Positions 27,014 through 34,896 of a stretch of DNA of 64,000 bases are shown piece by piece. Position 1 is the stretch's first letter. Each line of letters opens with the position of its first letter. The notes below the pieces were generated by a model. That model was not told where the DNA came from. It saw only the letters and a list, made by a program, of their open reading frames with translations, and searched no databases. Location of the stretch: the NCBI RefSeq assembly GCF_024721115.1, contig NZ_JAMDHK010000012.1, positions 62,001 to 126,000 on the forward strand, read 5' to 3'. A program made the position numbers and the translations under genes. This DNA is from Salipiger pentaromativorans. Lineage in GTDB: Bacteria > Pseudomonadota > Alphaproteobacteria > Rhodobacterales > Rhodobacteraceae.

Positions 27014-27092
27014 GCTTTGCCCGGTAGCGAGTATCGCGTTTTGCGTAACGAGTTGCGGGGGCCGTCTTTCCAACCCTTACCGCGGCCCTCGC

Positions 27093-27126
27093 GCCGCCCC
27101 CGTGTCTCGCGCGGGGGCGGCATTTT
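27093..27126 (+). terminator. Rho-independent terminator after the secreted protein gene
   Basis: GCCGCCCCCG (27093-27102) pairs perfectly with CGGGGGCGGC (27112-27121), a 10-bp stem with a 9-nt loop, followed by ATTTTT. Confidence 0.8.
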
Positions 27127-27540
27127 TCATCGCAGCGCGTCCCGAGTGACGGGGCATCTTGCGCCGGAATAGAGACTGTTCAGAACCTGTGAGAAGACCG
27201 GCGCCGCACCGGGCACCGCCTCGAACAGCGTCATGCTGGATTTCACCTTGAGCGCATCCACGGGGCCGAGGATCTCGACCGGATCGGTGCCCGCGTGGGC
27301 GCGCAGAAGGCTCGCCACCTCCTCCAGACGGGGGCCGAGAACGGGGTGGCTCAGATAGGCGCTGGCCTCCTCCAGATCCGCGATGCCGAAATGCCGTGCC
27401 ATGCCGGAGCGGCCGAGGATTTTCAGCTGCGGGAAAACGTACCAGATCCAGTGGGTCACCTTCCGCCCGTCGCGCAGCTCGGCCACGATCTGCGGCCAGT
27501 GCTGGTTCTGGGCGTCGAGGAAATCTTGAAGCTCTGCCAT
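27127..27540 (-). CDS. DUF1810 family protein
   Basis: The 137-aa protein starts MAELQDFLDAQNQHWPQIVAEL and contains HWIWYVFPQLKILGRS, HFGI and LSHPVLGPRL, which are the conserved features of DUF1810. These small soluble bacterial proteins of about 140 residues have no settled function. ATG 27540 is the family-like start; the frame extends further upstream across repeat DNA. It follows argG on the same strand but is separated by the repeat pair, so it may have its own promoter. Confidence 0.85.
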   Translation of the reverse strand: MAELQDFLDAQNQHWPQIVAELRDGRKVTHWIWYVFPQLKILGRSGMARHFGIADLEEASAYLSHPVLGPRLEEVASLLRAHAGTDPVEILGPVDALKVKSSMTLFEAVPGAAPVFSQVLNSLYSGARCPVTRDALR

Positions 27541-27558
27541 GCCGCTCTCCGGATTTTT

Positions 27559-27618
27559 GGGGCGCTGCCCCGTCCGCGCGTTGCGCGGACTCCCCGGGAT
27601 ATTTGGGGCCAATGGAAA
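27559..27618 (+). repeat. Intergenic hairpin + TATTTG-box repeat, copy 3
   Basis: Two back-to-back hairpins, GGGGC-gct-GCCCC (27559-27571) and GTCCGCGC-gtt-GCGCGGAC (27572-27590), precede TCCCCGGGATATTTGGGG and CCAATGGAAA. The layout (GC hairpin, then TATTTG, then an A/G-rich end) matches copies 1 and 2. It faces copy 4 in inverted orientation. Confidence 0.55.
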
Positions 27619-27638
27619 CACAGGAAAGCGCATGGCTC

Positions 27639-27684
27639 TTCCATTGGCAAAAAAATATCCCCGCCGGAGGCAAATCCGACGGGG
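27639..27684 (-). repeat. Intergenic hairpin + TATTTG-box repeat, copy 4 (inverted)
   Basis: Read on the minus strand, a hairpin (27684-27659: CCCCG-t-CGGA... paired with TCCG-g-CGGGG) is followed by GGGGATATTTTTTTGCCA and ATGGAAG. TTCCATTGGC (27639-27648) is the exact inverse of GCCAATGGAA (27608-27617) in copy 3, so the two copies can form one large cruciform or hairpin between argG and the DUF1810 gene. It may serve as the argG terminator. Confidence 0.55.
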
Positions 27685-27706
27685 ATGCATTTGCAGGGCC
27701 TGAGGC

Positions 27707-28927
27707 TCAGCCCTTCAGCCGACGATCCCGTGCCGCCAGCAGCTTCAGCCGCAGCGCGTTGAGCTGGATGAAGCCCTGCGCGTCCTGCTGATCGTAGGCG
27801 CCGGCGTCGTCCTCGAAGGTCACATGCGCCTCGGAGTAAAGCGAATGCTCCGACCAGCGGGCGACGGTGCGGGCCGAGCCCTTGTAGAGCTTCAGACGCA
27901 CGGTGCCGGTGACATGCTCCTGCGATTTGTCGATCAGCGCCTGGAGCATCTCGCGCTCGGGCGAGAACCAGAAGCCGTTGTAGATCAGCTCGGCATAGCG
28001 CGGCATGATCGAATCCTTGAGGTGGCCCGCGCCGCTGTCGAGCGTGATCTGCTCGATGCCGCGATGCGCCTCCAGCAGCACGGTGCCGCCGGGTGTCTCG
28101 TAGATGCCGCGCGACTTCATGCCGACAAAGCGGTTCTCGACGAGATCCAGCACCCCGATGCCGTGCTTGCCGCCCAGCTCGTTGAGCTTCGTCAGGATCG
28201 TTGCGGGCGACATCGCCTCGCCGTTGATCGCCACCGCGTCGCCTTTTTCAAAGCTCACCTCGATGAATTCGGGCTCGTTCGGCGCCTGTTCCACCGGCAC
28301 GACGCGCTGGAGCACGTAGTCGGGGGCCTCTTCGGCGGGATTCTCCAGCACGCGGCCCTCGGAGGAGGTGTGCAGCAGGTTCGCATCGACCGAGAAGGGC
28401 GCCTCGCCGCGCTTGTTCTTGGCGATCGGGATCTGGTTCTTCTCGGCGAAGTCGATGAGCTTGGTGCGCGAGGTCAGATCCCAGAGCCGCCAGGGTGCGA
28501 TCACCTTGATGTCGGGGTTGAGCGCATAGGCGGAGAGTTCGAACCGCACCTGGTCGTTGCCCTTGCCGGTCGCCCCGTGCGAGACCGCATCGGCGCCGGT
28601 TTCGGCGGCGATCTCGATCAGTCGTTTCGAGATCAGCGGACGGGCGATGGAGGTGCCGAGCAGATAGAGCCCTTCGTAAAGCGCGTTGGCGCGGAACATC
28701 GGGAAGACGAAGTCACGCACGAACTCCTCGCGCAGATCCTCGATATAGATCTCCTTCACACCCAGCATCTCGGCCTTCTTGCGGGCGGGTTCCAGCTCTT
28801 CCCCCTGGCCGAGATCGGCGGTGAAGGTCACCACCTCGCAGCCGTATTCGGTTTGCAGCCATTTCAGGATGATCGAGGTATCGAGGCCACCGGAATAGGC
28901 CAGGACGACTTTCTTGGGCGCGGACAT
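27707..28927 (-). CDS. argG: Argininosuccinate synthase
   Basis: The 406-aa enzyme joins citrulline and aspartate, using ATP, in arginine synthesis. The ATP pyrophosphatase motif is [14 protein letters not shown] at the N-terminus. The second signature is [20 protein letters not shown], followed by IAPWRLWDL and the synthase tail [22 protein letters not shown] 28927 ([14 protein letters not shown]) gives the family's usual length of about 400 residues. It is divergent from a membrane-protein gene. Confidence 0.97.
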   Translation of the reverse strand: MSAPKKVVLAYSGGLDTSIILKWLQTEYGCEVVTFTADLGQGEELEPARKKAEMLGVKEIYIEDLREEFVRDFVFPMFRANALYEGLYLLGTSIARPLISKRLIEIAAETGADAVSHGATGKGNDQVRFELSAYALNPDIKVIAPWRLWDLTSRTKLIDFAEKNQIPIAKNKRGEAPFSVDANLLHTSSEGRVLENPAEEAPDYVLQRVVPVEQAPNEPEFIEVSFEKGDAVAINGEAMSPATILTKLNELGGKHGIGVLDLVENRFVGMKSRGIYETPGGTVLLEAHRGIEQITLDSGAGHLKDSIMPRYAELIYNGFWFSPEREMLQALIDKSQEHVTGTVRLKLYKGSARTVARWSEHSLYSEAHVTFEDDAGAYDQQDAQGFIQLNALRLKLLAARDRRLKG

Positions 28928-28997
28928 CGGACATTTCCTCACGTGAAATCTGCGGGGCGGAGTATCGCCTTTTCCGCGCAGGGGCAAGGATCGCCCG

Positions 28998-29025
28998 TTG
29001 ACCGCGGGGCGCTGTGTGCTAGCCC
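28998..29025 (+). promoter_or_regulatory. Putative promoter of the membrane protein gene at 29060
   Basis: TTGACC (28998-29003), a 16-base spacer and TAGCCC (29020-29025) lie 34 bases before ATG 29060 in the argG divergent gap. The -35 is good and the -10 poor. Confidence 0.35.
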
Positions 29026-29059
29026 TGCCGGGATATCGGATGGAATTGCGGGCAAAGTG

Positions 29060-29791
29060 ATGGGTTGGAAGATCTTTGTGCACTCGGTGCGGATGGTTGT
29101 GGACAACCTTCACGCGGCGCTGCGGGTGTCGCTGCTGCTCTACATGGTGCAGGCGGGATTTCAGATCATGCTGTTCTTCAGCATGCAGGGCGCCGGCGAA
29201 GGGCCCGTCTCTCCCGGAAGCGTCGGCAATCTGATGATCGCCTCGCTTCTGACGCTGCTCGCCAGCCTCTGGATCGCCGTCGGCTGGCACCGCTACGTGC
29301 TGACCGGCGAGACGCCGAACGGCTGGCTGCCGCGCTGGCACGGGCCGGAACTGCTGGGCTATCTCGGGCGGTCGTTCATGATCGGATTGCTGCTGGGGCT
29401 GGGCATCGGGGTGGTGGCCGGTCTTGTGGCCGCCGCGATCTCGGCGGTTCCGATGCTGCTCGGGCTTCTGGGCTTCGGGGTGGTGGGGCTGGCAAGCTAT
29501 GTCTTCTTCCGGGTCGGTCTGATCCTGCCCGCGGCGGCGCTGGGCGAAAGCCTGAGCCTGCGCGAGTCCTGGGAGGCCACCGGGCGGGACGACAAGGCGC
29601 TGGTCGTGCTGGCGCTGCTGGTGATCGCGGCGCAGTTCCTCATCGGCCTGCCCGCGATGATCGACGGCGAGACGGGCTCGGTCATCAGTCTGATCTACCG
29701 GCTGGTGGTCGACTGGTTCGCGATGATGATCGGGGTGTCCACGCTGACCACGCTTTACGGCTATTTCATCGAGGGCCGGTCGATCGACTAG
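29060..29791 (+). CDS. Polytopic membrane protein of unknown function
   Basis: The 243-aa protein has about five or six hydrophobic segments: [58 protein letters not shown] then [39 protein letters not shown], and a last one near [28 protein letters not shown] motif follows the second helix and [13 protein letters not shown] a later one, a pattern seen in uncharacterised multi-helix proteins of alphaproteobacteria. I cannot name a family. ilvA begins 37 bases downstream, so they may share a transcript. Confidence 0.75.
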   Translation: MGWKIFVHSVRMVVDNLHAALRVSLLLYMVQAGFQIMLFFSMQGAGEGPVSPGSVGNLMIASLLTLLASLWIAVGWHRYVLTGETPNGWLPRWHGPELLGYLGRSFMIGLLLGLGIGVVAGLVAAAISAVPMLLGLLGFGVVGLASYVFFRVGLILPAAALGESLSLRESWEATGRDDKALVVLALLVIAAQFLIGLPAMIDGETGSVISLIYRLVVDWFAMMIGVSTLTTLYGYFIEGRSID

Positions 29792-29828
29792 GCTTGCCTT
29801 GTGCGAAGCGATGCGCCAACTCTCGCGG

Positions 29829-31055
29829 ATGGACAGTTTTCATGACAAGGCCCGCGCCGCTGCGGTGGCGATGCGCGCGGTTTTCCCCGAGACACCGCTC
29901 TTGCGCAACGCCCATCTGAGCGACCGCTTCGGCGCGGATGTCTGGCTCAAGCGCGAGGATCTGAGCCCGGTGCGCAGCTACAAGCTGCGCGGCGCGTTCA
30001 ATGCCATGCGCAAGCGCCCCGAGGCCGAGCTTTTCGTCTGCGCCAGCGCCGGCAACCACGCCCAGGGCGTGGCCTATATGTGCCGGCATTTCGGCAAGCG
30101 CGGCGTGATCTTCATGCCGGTGACGACGCCCGACCAGAAGATCCAGAAAACCCGGATGTTCGGCGGCGATGCGGTCGAGATCGTACTGACCGGCGATTAT
30201 TTCGACGACACGCTGGCTGCGGCGCAGGGGTTTTGCGCGGAGAAGGGCGGGCATTTCCTGTCGCCCTTCGACGATGAGGACGTGATCGAGGGACAGGCCA
30301 GCGTGGCCGTCGAGATCGAGACACAGCTTGGCCGCGCCCCGGATCATGTGGTGATCCCGGTGGGCGGCGGCGGGCTCGGTTCGGGGATGCTCAGCTATTT
30401 CGGCAACGACTGCCAGTATACCTTTGTGGAGCCTGCGGGTGGCGCCTGTCTGCGGGCGGCGCTGGCGGCGGGGCGGCCGGTGACGCTGGACAGCGTGAAC
30501 ACCTTTGCCGATGGCGCGGCGGTGGCACGGATCGGGGCGCAGACCTTCGAGCGGCTGAAGGGCGTGGGGCTGGCGAACACGCTGGCCATCAGCGAGGACC
30601 GGCTCTGCACCACCATGCTCGAGATGCTGAATGTCGAGGGGATCGTGCTGGAACCGGCGGGGGCGCTGTCGGTCGATGCGCTCAAGGATCTGGGCCAGTC
30701 GATTCGCGGCCGCACGGTGGTCTGCGTCACCTCGGGCGGGAATTTCGATTTCGAGCGGCTGCCCGAGGTCAAGGAACGCGCGCAGCGCTATTCGGGGGTG
30801 AAGAAATATTTCATCCTGCGGCTGCCGCAGCGCCCCGGCGCGCTGAAGGATTTCCTGAGTTTCCTCGGCCCAGAGGAAGACATCACCCGTTTCGAGTATC
30901 TCAAGAAATCCGCGCGCAACTTCGGGTCGGTCCTGCTGGGGATCGAAACCTCGGATCCGGCGAATTTCGATGCGCTTTATGCCCGGCTCGACAGCCACGG
31001 CTATACCTATCGCGACATCACCGATGACGAGGTTCTGGCGCAGTTCCTGATCTGA
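29829..31055 (+). CDS. ilvA: Threonine ammonia-lyase (threonine deaminase)
   Basis: The 408-aa PLP enzyme converts threonine to 2-oxobutanoate, the first step of isoleucine synthesis. The PLP lysine is K52 in RSYKLRGAF, the phosphate loop is [11 protein letters not shown], and [13 protein letters not shown] is conserved. The C-terminus ([20 protein letters not shown]) is a single ACT-like regulatory domain, so it is the shorter form rather than the two-ACT E. coli type. ATG 29829 is a choice by family likeness; starts at 29799 (TTG) and 29811 are also open, and no clear ribosome site decides. Confidence 0.92.
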   Translation: MDSFHDKARAAAVAMRAVFPETPLLRNAHLSDRFGADVWLKREDLSPVRSYKLRGAFNAMRKRPEAELFVCASAGNHAQGVAYMCRHFGKRGVIFMPVTTPDQKIQKTRMFGGDAVEIVLTGDYFDDTLAAAQGFCAEKGGHFLSPFDDEDVIEGQASVAVEIETQLGRAPDHVVIPVGGGGLGSGMLSYFGNDCQYTFVEPAGGACLRAALAAGRPVTLDSVNTFADGAAVARIGAQTFERLKGVGLANTLAISEDRLCTTMLEMLNVEGIVLEPAGALSVDALKDLGQSIRGRTVVCVTSGGNFDFERLPEVKERAQRYSGVKKYFILRLPQRPGALKDFLSFLGPEEDITRFEYLKKSARNFGSVLLGIETSDPANFDALYARLDSHGYTYRDITDDEVLAQFLI

Positions 31056-31059
31056 GCGC

Positions 31060-31395
31060 TCAGGCGGCGAGCCGGGCCGGCAAGTCGCGCAGGAATTCCG
31101 CGCGGCTTTGTTCGTAAGACCGTACAACCCCGTCGAGATCGACACTGCCCGCCATGCCCCGGCGCGCGGCATCTTCGCCCCTCTGGCAAAGCTGCGCGAG
31201 GCTTTCAAAGCCCAGGTTCAGCGCGCTGCCCTTGAGAAAATGCAGACCGGCCTCGATCTCGGCGGGCTGGCCGGCAAGCCCGGGCAGGGTGGCCAGCGTT
31301 GTTGCGACCTCTTGCAGGAACAGGTCCACGACCTCGTCGAAATCTTCGATCCCGATCTCGTCGCGCAGTTCGGCGACACGCGTCCAGTCGATCAT
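31060..31395 (-). CDS. Hpt domain phosphotransfer protein
   Basis: The 111-aa protein is a single histidine-phosphotransfer domain. The phosphorylatable residue is H52 in LHFLKGSALNLGF, preceded by DEVVDLFLQEVATTLATL, and the whole chain is predicted helical. Such proteins relay phosphoryl groups from hybrid kinases to response regulators. GGAGGT lies before ATG 31395. It is divergent from the response regulator-PP2C gene across 147 bases, which suggests they are partners. No histidine kinase is in the window. Confidence 0.85.
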   Translation of the reverse strand: MIDWTRVAELRDEIGIEDFDEVVDLFLQEVATTLATLPGLAGQPAEIEAGLHFLKGSALNLGFESLAQLCQRGEDAARRGMAGSVDLDGVVRSYEQSRAEFLRDLPARLAA

Positions 31396-31468
31396 GGCGT
31401 ACCTCCTGTTTTCAGGACTAGGGCGCAAAGGTGAAGATTGTCTTTCCGGCCACGCGAGACGGCGACAG

Positions 31469-31480
31469 TTTTAGACTAAA
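31469..31480. promoter_or_regulatory. Palindrome in the hpt/PP2C divergent gap
   Basis: TTTAGACTAAA (31470-31480) is a perfect 5-1-5 inverted repeat in the 147-bp gap between the divergent Hpt and response regulator genes. It could be an operator shared by both promoters. No regulator is known to me for this motif. Confidence 0.3.
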
Positions 31481-31542
31481 GGCGGCGTTAACAGAGCATC
31501 CGCTAAACCCTCCGGTAGATCGTCCCTCTGTCTGGAGTCCGC

Positions 31543-32796
31543 TTGCTTCCGAAATCCGTGGATACGCCTGCCGCGTCGCCGTCCGCGGCTTTTGTCCAGC
31601 GCGTGCTCGTGGTGGATGACAGCCCCGTTCAACTCAAGATCCTGACCGCGCTGCTGCGGCGCTGGGGGGTCGAGGTCTGGCAGGCGGAAAGCGGCGAGGA
31701 GGCGCTGGCGCTCTGCAAAGAGGTGGTGCCCGATGCGGTGCTGTCCGACTGGATGATGCCGGGGATGGACGGGCTGGAATTCTGCCGGCGGTTCCGCGCG
31801 CTGACGCGCGAGAGCTATGGCTATTTCATCCTGCTCACCTCGAAGAGCGAGAAGGGCGAGATCGCGCGCGGGCTGGATGCGGGGGCCGACGATTTCCTCA
31901 CCAAGCCGGTCAATGCCGACGAGCTGCGCGCGCGGATCAACGCGGGCGCGCGCATCCTGTCGATGGAGCGGCAATTGACCGAGACGCTGGACCGGCTGCG
32001 CGCCGCCTATGACGCGATCGACCGCGATCTGCGCCAGGCGCGCACGATTCAAGAGGCGCTGGTGCCCCAGCGCAGCCGCGATTTCGGCGCCGCCCGGGTC
32101 AGCCTGCTGCTGAAACCCTGCGGGCATGTGGGCGGCGATCTGGTCGGCATGTTCAGCCCGAACAGCGCCGGGGTCGGCGTCTACAGCATCGACGTTTCGG
32201 GCCATGGCATCACTTCGGCGCTGATGACGGCGCGGGTGGCGGGCTATCTGGGCGCGGATTTTCCCGATCAGAACATCGCGCTCGAGCGGCGTGGCGACCG
32301 GCTGCTCGGCTTCTACCCGCCCGAAGAGGTGGCCGACCGGCTGAACCGCCGGCTGTCCGCCGATCCTGGGGTATTAGAGTACCTTACAATGGCTTATCTC
32401 ACGCTCGATCTCGGCACCGGGCAGGTGCGGCTGGTGCAGGCGGGCCACCCGCCGCCATTGCTGATTCGCGCCGGTGGAGAGACACAATTCATCGGCAAGG
32501 GCGGTTTGCCCGTCGGTCTGGTGGGTGACGTGTCTTACGAGCAAATCCGGCTGACGCTCGGTCCGGGCGACCGGCTGCTGCTTTATTCCGACGGCTTCAC
32601 CGAGGCGGTGCTGAAGGACGGCCGCATGCTCGACCAAGAGGGGCTGCGCAAGCTGGTCGTCCAATGCGGCGCGGCGCGCGGGACGGAGTTTCTCGACGAT
32701 CTTTACTGGCGGCTCAGCCAGATCACCCGCGCGGGCACCAGTCTCGAAGACGATGTCTCTGCCGCGCTGGTGGAATTCGACGGGGTGCAGGGCTGA
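31543..32796 (+). CDS. Response regulator with PP2C/SpoIIE-type serine phosphatase domain
   Basis: The 417-aa protein has a receiver domain at residues 20-140: acidic pocket D25/D26 (VLVVDDS), phospho-acceptor D69 (VLSDWMMPGMDG), T99 and K121 (LTKPVN). A coiled-coil linker follows (about 143-170). The phosphatase domain has the metal-binding aspartates in GGDLVGMF, SIDVSGHG, YSDGFTEA and EDDVSAALVEF. This RsbU-like layout is used to dephosphorylate an anti-sigma-factor antagonist, activating a stress sigma factor. TTG 31543 has GGAG 5 bases upstream. The Hpt next door may phosphorylate D69. Confidence 0.9.
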   Translation: MLPKSVDTPAASPSAAFVQRVLVVDDSPVQLKILTALLRRWGVEVWQAESGEEALALCKEVVPDAVLSDWMMPGMDGLEFCRRFRALTRESYGYFILLTSKSEKGEIARGLDAGADDFLTKPVNADELRARINAGARILSMERQLTETLDRLRAAYDAIDRDLRQARTIQEALVPQRSRDFGAARVSLLLKPCGHVGGDLVGMFSPNSAGVGVYSIDVSGHGITSALMTARVAGYLGADFPDQNIALERRGDRLLGFYPPEEVADRLNRRLSADPGVLEYLTMAYLTLDLGTGQVRLVQAGHPPPLLIRAGGETQFIGKGGLPVGLVGDVSYEQIRLTLGPGDRLLLYSDGFTEAVLKDGRMLDQEGLRKLVVQCGAARGTEFLDDLYWRLSQITRAGTSLEDDVSAALVEFDGVQG

Positions 32797-32801
32797 GGGG
32801 C

Positions 32802-33239
32802 TCAGACCGCGTGGCGCGCCACGAAAGCACGGTCGCCGGGGTTGCCCAGCAGCTCGGCGGCGATGTCCGGCGCGACCCAATGCGCACTATGCCCCGGCTC
32901 TATGGGCGCGCCCCGCGGATAGACCGGCTCGGCGCGGTAGATGACGCAGAGCTTTTCGGCCCAGAGATCGTATTCGGGCATGTAGGTGAAGCGCCGGAAT
33001 GCGCCCAGCCGGCGCGGTCGGGCGATGTGCCAGCCGGTTTCCTCATAGACCTCGCGATGCAGCGCGGCGGTGGGCGATTCGCCCGGGTCGATGCCGCCGC
33101 CGGGAAGCTGGAACTCGGGCCAGGGCTCGTCCTGATGCGTCAGCAGCAGCGCGCCGCCGCGCGGCAGGATGGCATAGGCTCCGGGACGCAGCCTGTAGCG
33201 GCGCCCGGCCTCGGGCGGTTCTCCGTAGCGTGCGATCAT
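32802..33239 (-). CDS. Nudix hydrolase
   Basis: The 145-aa protein carries a complete Nudix box beginning GGGIDPGESPTAALHREVYEETGW (about residues 47-70), with the REVYEE metal-binding glutamates. AYAILPRGGALLLTHQDE precedes it and FQLPGGG starts the box. The substrate cannot be told; an RNA-cap, nucleotide or nucleotide-sugar diphosphate are all possible. ATG 33239 has AAGGGGA upstream. It converges with the PP2C gene (5-base gap) and is divergent from hslO. Confidence 0.85.
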   Translation of the reverse strand: MIARYGEPPEAGRRYRLRPGAYAILPRGGALLLTHQDEPWPEFQLPGGGIDPGESPTAALHREVYEETGWHIARPRRLGAFRRFTYMPEYDLWAEKLCVIYRAEPVYPRGAPIEPGHSAHWVAPDIAAELLGNPGDRAFVARHAV

Positions 33240-33249
33240 ACCGGTCCCC

Positions 33250-33278
33250 TTGGTTCCCGCCGTGTCCTGCTCTATATG
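33250..33278 (+). promoter_or_regulatory. Putative hslO promoter
   Basis: TTGGTT (33250-33255), a 17-base spacer and TATATG (33273-33278) lie 38 bases before ATG 33317. The same bases can be read as a heat-shock type CTTGGT-N16-TCTATAT. Which sigma factor is used is unclear. Confidence 0.45.
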
Positions 33279-33316
33279 CTGCCGGTATGCCAACGCGCGG
33301 CAGATAAGGAAACCCC

Positions 33317-34294
33317 ATGACCATCGGCAGCAAACTCGCCTGGGACGATACCGTCCTCCCGTTTCAGCTCGACCTTTCCGACATCCGTGGCCGGGTGGCG
33401 CGGCTCGACGGGGCGTTGAACGGAATCCTCAGTCAGCACGACTACCCCGAACCGGTCGAGGCGCTGGTGGCCGAGATGGCGCTGCTCACCGCGCTGATCG
33501 GGCAGACCGTCAAGCTGCGCTGGAAACTGTCGCTGCAAGTGCAGACGCGCGGTGCGCTGCGGATGATCGCCACCGATTATTTCGCTCCCGAGAAAGAGGG
33601 CCAGCCGGCCCGTATCCGCGCCTATGCCAGTTTCGACGCATCCAAGGTGACCTCTGCCCCGGCCTTCGGACAGCTCGAGGGCGGCTATTTCGCGATCCTG
33701 ATCGACCAGGGCAAGGGCACGACCCCTTATCAGGGGATCACACCGCTGGCCGGCGGCTCGCTGGCCGCCTGTGCGGAGGCCTATTTCGCCCAGTCCGAAC
33801 AGATTCCCACCCGGTTCGCGCTGAACTACGGCAAGGTGATGAACGCCGACGGCAGCGGCGAATGGCGCGCCGGCGGGCTAATGATCCAGTCGATGCCTAA
33901 GGCTTCGCCCTTTGCGCAGGGCGGCGGTTCGGGCGACGGTGGGCTGCTGCGCGCCGAGGATCTGGTGCATGGCGACGAGGAAGAGAACTGGCGGCGGGTG
34001 AATTTCCACGTCGATACGGTGGACGAGCTCGAGCTGATCGGGCCCGATCTGCCGCCCACCGACCTGCTGGTCCGGCTGTTTCACGAGGAACAGCCGCGGG
34101 TCTTCGATGCCCAGCCGGTGCGCTTCGGCTGCACCTGCTCGGAAGACCGCGTGCGGCAGTCGCTGTCGATCTACTCGGCGAAGGACATCCAGAAGATGAC
34201 CACGCCCGAGGGTCTGGTGACCGCCGATTGTCAGTTCTGCGGCGCCCATTACGAGCTCGACCCCGAGACCGTGGGGTTCGAGGCGAAGAAGTGA
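33317..34294 (+). CDS. hslO: Redox-regulated chaperone Hsp33
   Basis: The 325-aa protein is a full-length Hsp33. The C-terminal zinc centre is complete, with C-x-C in RFGCTCSED and C-x-x-C in CQFCGAHY. Oxidation of these four cysteines, with zinc loss, turns on its chaperone activity during oxidative heat stress. The N-terminal domain has ALLTALIGQTVKLRWKLSLQ and YFAILIDQGKGT. A 4-base GTGA overlap couples it to the CoA pyrophosphatase gene. Acidic DEEENWRRV lies in the linker. Confidence 0.95.
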   Translation: MTIGSKLAWDDTVLPFQLDLSDIRGRVARLDGALNGILSQHDYPEPVEALVAEMALLTALIGQTVKLRWKLSLQVQTRGALRMIATDYFAPEKEGQPARIRAYASFDASKVTSAPAFGQLEGGYFAILIDQGKGTTPYQGITPLAGGSLAACAEAYFAQSEQIPTRFALNYGKVMNADGSGEWRAGGLMIQSMPKASPFAQGGGSGDGGLLRAEDLVHGDEEENWRRVNFHVDTVDELELIGPDLPPTDLLVRLFHEEQPRVFDAQPVRFGCTCSEDRVRQSLSIYSAKDIQKMTTPEGLVTADCQFCGAHYELDPETVGFEAKK

Positions 34295-34896
34295 GCGTCA
34301 GCGGGGATCAGATCGCGGCGCTGCGCCGGGCGATGGCGGCGGACAGCGCGCCGTCGTCGGATTTCGATCTGAACCCCGAAACCGTACTGCCCGAGACCCG
34401 CAAGCTGCGCCCCGCAGGCGTGCTTGCGGCGTTTCTGCCGGGGCGGGACGGGCTGGAACTGCTGCTGACGAAGCGCTCCTCGAAGCTCAAGCATCATCCG
34501 GGACAGATCGCCTTTCCCGGCGGCAAGGTCGACCCCGGCGACGACGGGCCCACGGGCGCGGCCCTGCGCGAGGCGCACGAAGAGGTTGGGCTGCCTTCCG
34601 AGACCGTCGAGCTGCTGGGCACGATGCCGCCGCATGAAACGGTGACGGGGTTCCTCGTGACACCGGTTCTGGGCCTTGTCAGAGACGATTTCACTCCGGT
34701 TCCCGAACCCGGAGAGGTGGCCGAGATCTTTCGCGTGCCCTTTGCCCATGTGACCGATCCGGCGCGGTTCAGCGTGCAGCGGCGGCGCTGGCGCGGCCAG
34801 TGGCGGCTCTATTACACCGTGCCGTTCGGACCCTATTACATCTGGGGCGCCACGGCGCGGATGCTGCGGGCGCTCGCCGACCGGATGGCCTCGTGA
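34291..34896 (+). CDS. CoA pyrophosphatase (Nudix family)
   Basis: The 201-aa protein has the CoA-pyrophosphatase version of the Nudix fold: LLTKRSSKLKHHPGQIAFPGGKVDP, where L-x-x-R-S-x-x-L-x-x-H-x-G-Q-I-x-F-P-G-G is the UPF0035 signature. The Nudix box AALREAHEEVGL follows. It would split CoA and its oxidised forms into phosphopantetheine and 3',5'-ADP. The start is GTG 34291, overlapping the hslO stop; its own stop overlaps the CCA-enzyme GTG start by 4 bases. Confidence 0.88.
   Translation: MSVSGDQIAALRRAMAADSAPSSDFDLNPETVLPETRKLRPAGVLAAFLPGRDGLELLLTKRSSKLKHHPGQIAFPGGKVDPGDDGPTGAALREAHEEVGLPSETVELLGTMPPHETVTGFLVTPVLGLVRDDFTPVPEPGEVAEIFRVPFAHVTDPARFSVQRRRWRGQWRLYYTVPFGPYYIWGATARMLRALADRMAS

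Noticed and set aside
28933-28953. Possible third parS near argG (CTCACGTGAAATC)
   Set aside because: Only the central CACGTGAAA matches; the left arm is wrong at three of five positions. Too weak.
27824-29059. A long plus-strand frame opposite argG that runs into the membrane protein gene
   Set aside because: The N-terminal part is argG antisense. The real membrane protein starts at ATG 29060.
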